The position numbers were made by a program, and so were the translations under genes. A stretch of 6,314 bases of DNA from Sulfurimonas sp. GTDB taxonomy: Bacteria > Campylobacterota > Campylobacteria > Campylobacterales > Sulfurimonadaceae. The notes under the pieces are model-generated. The model did no database searches, was not told the origin of the DNA, and was given only the letters and a program-made list of their open reading frames with translations. This document shows positions 6,169-6,314 of the stretch, one piece after another; within the stretch, counting starts at the first letter, position 1; each line of letters starts with the position of its first letter. The stretch spans positions 1 through 6,314 of the forward strand of contig DQSP01000294.1 of the NCBI GenBank assembly GCA_015663215.1. The letters are read 5' to 3'.

Positions 6169-6179
6169 AAGGTTTTTTG

Positions 6180-6314
6180 ATGAACTATTATATACTAGAT
6201 GAAGTGTCCCCAAATCGCTATGTACCATACTTGGAACTACCTGATGAGATCGACCTTATAGAATCTATTATGGGTAAAAAACCACAGTTTGACTACTTAC
6301 CTATAAAAATGGAA
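6180..6314 (+). CDS. Hypothetical protein, N-terminal part only (cut by window end)
   Basis: An ATG at 6180 opens a frame of 45 codons that is still open at the last base. AAAAGG at 6167-6172, overlapping the stop of the haemoglobin gene, lies seven bases upstream and supports this start. The visible residues begin MNYYILDE and include an acidic, hydrophobic segment (LELPDEIDLIESIMG) with no signal peptide or membrane helix. The MxYYxL opening is seen in some Imm11/DUF1629-like immunity proteins, but 45 residues are too few to call a family. The short 11-base gap suggests it belongs to the same operon. Confidence 0.6.
   Translation, partial: MNYYILDEVSPNRYVPYLELPDEIDLIESIMGKKPQFDYLPIKME

Overview
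The window is a compact, AT-rich stretch with every convincing gene on the + strand and gaps of 37 bases or less between genes. It looks like a chromosomal segment of a member of the Campylobacterota, perhaps a Sulfurimonas- or Arcobacter-like organism. This rests on the codon bias toward A/T, promoters with a clear extended-type -10 box but no canonical -35 (TAAAAT and TATAAT embedded in 'gctAAAATTcg'-like contexts), and a group III truncated haemoglobin that closely matches the Ctb type of Campylobacter. The genus is an inference.

Layout. Bases 1-214 hold no gene that I can support; they contain an imperfect inverted repeat (about 35-106, perfect 9-bp core) and, at the end, a -10 box so close to the first ATG that the transcript may be leaderless. 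Bases 215-754 encode a relative of the HyaD/HybD/HupD hydrogenase maturation proteases (peptidase family M52) in which the usual nickel ligands appear to be replaced. Its stop codon overlaps the ATG of the next gene (TAATG, 754). That gene is split by an apparent single-base frameshift near 826-834; restoring the frame gives a 153-residue HEAT-repeat-like protein of unknown function.

Bases 1229-4550 hold three genes whose families act on the ribosome: a short ABC-F ATPase, an RluE/RsuA-type 23S rRNA pseudouridine synthase with its own likely promoter (TATAAT, 2729), and an RlmI-type rRNA methyltransferase. An HI0933-type flavoprotein of the PP_4765 subfamily follows, its frame overlapping the end of the methyltransferase. 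Then come a group III truncated haemoglobin (5785-6168) and the first 45 codons of an unrecognised protein that runs off the end (6180-6314).

How they fit together. Tight spacing suggests one or two transcription units: 215-2722 from the first promoter and 2760 onward from the second. The rRNA-modifying enzymes and the ABC-F protein form a loose translation-related group; the flavoprotein and haemoglobin may be a redox/NO or oxygen-related pair, though nothing beyond adjacency shows this. Most of the window is ordinary. The points that most merit a second look are the M52 relative with no normal metal site, its coupling to the broken HEAT-like gene, and the possible leaderless start. I found no tRNA, rRNA, CRISPR, insertion sequence or convincing intrinsic terminator.
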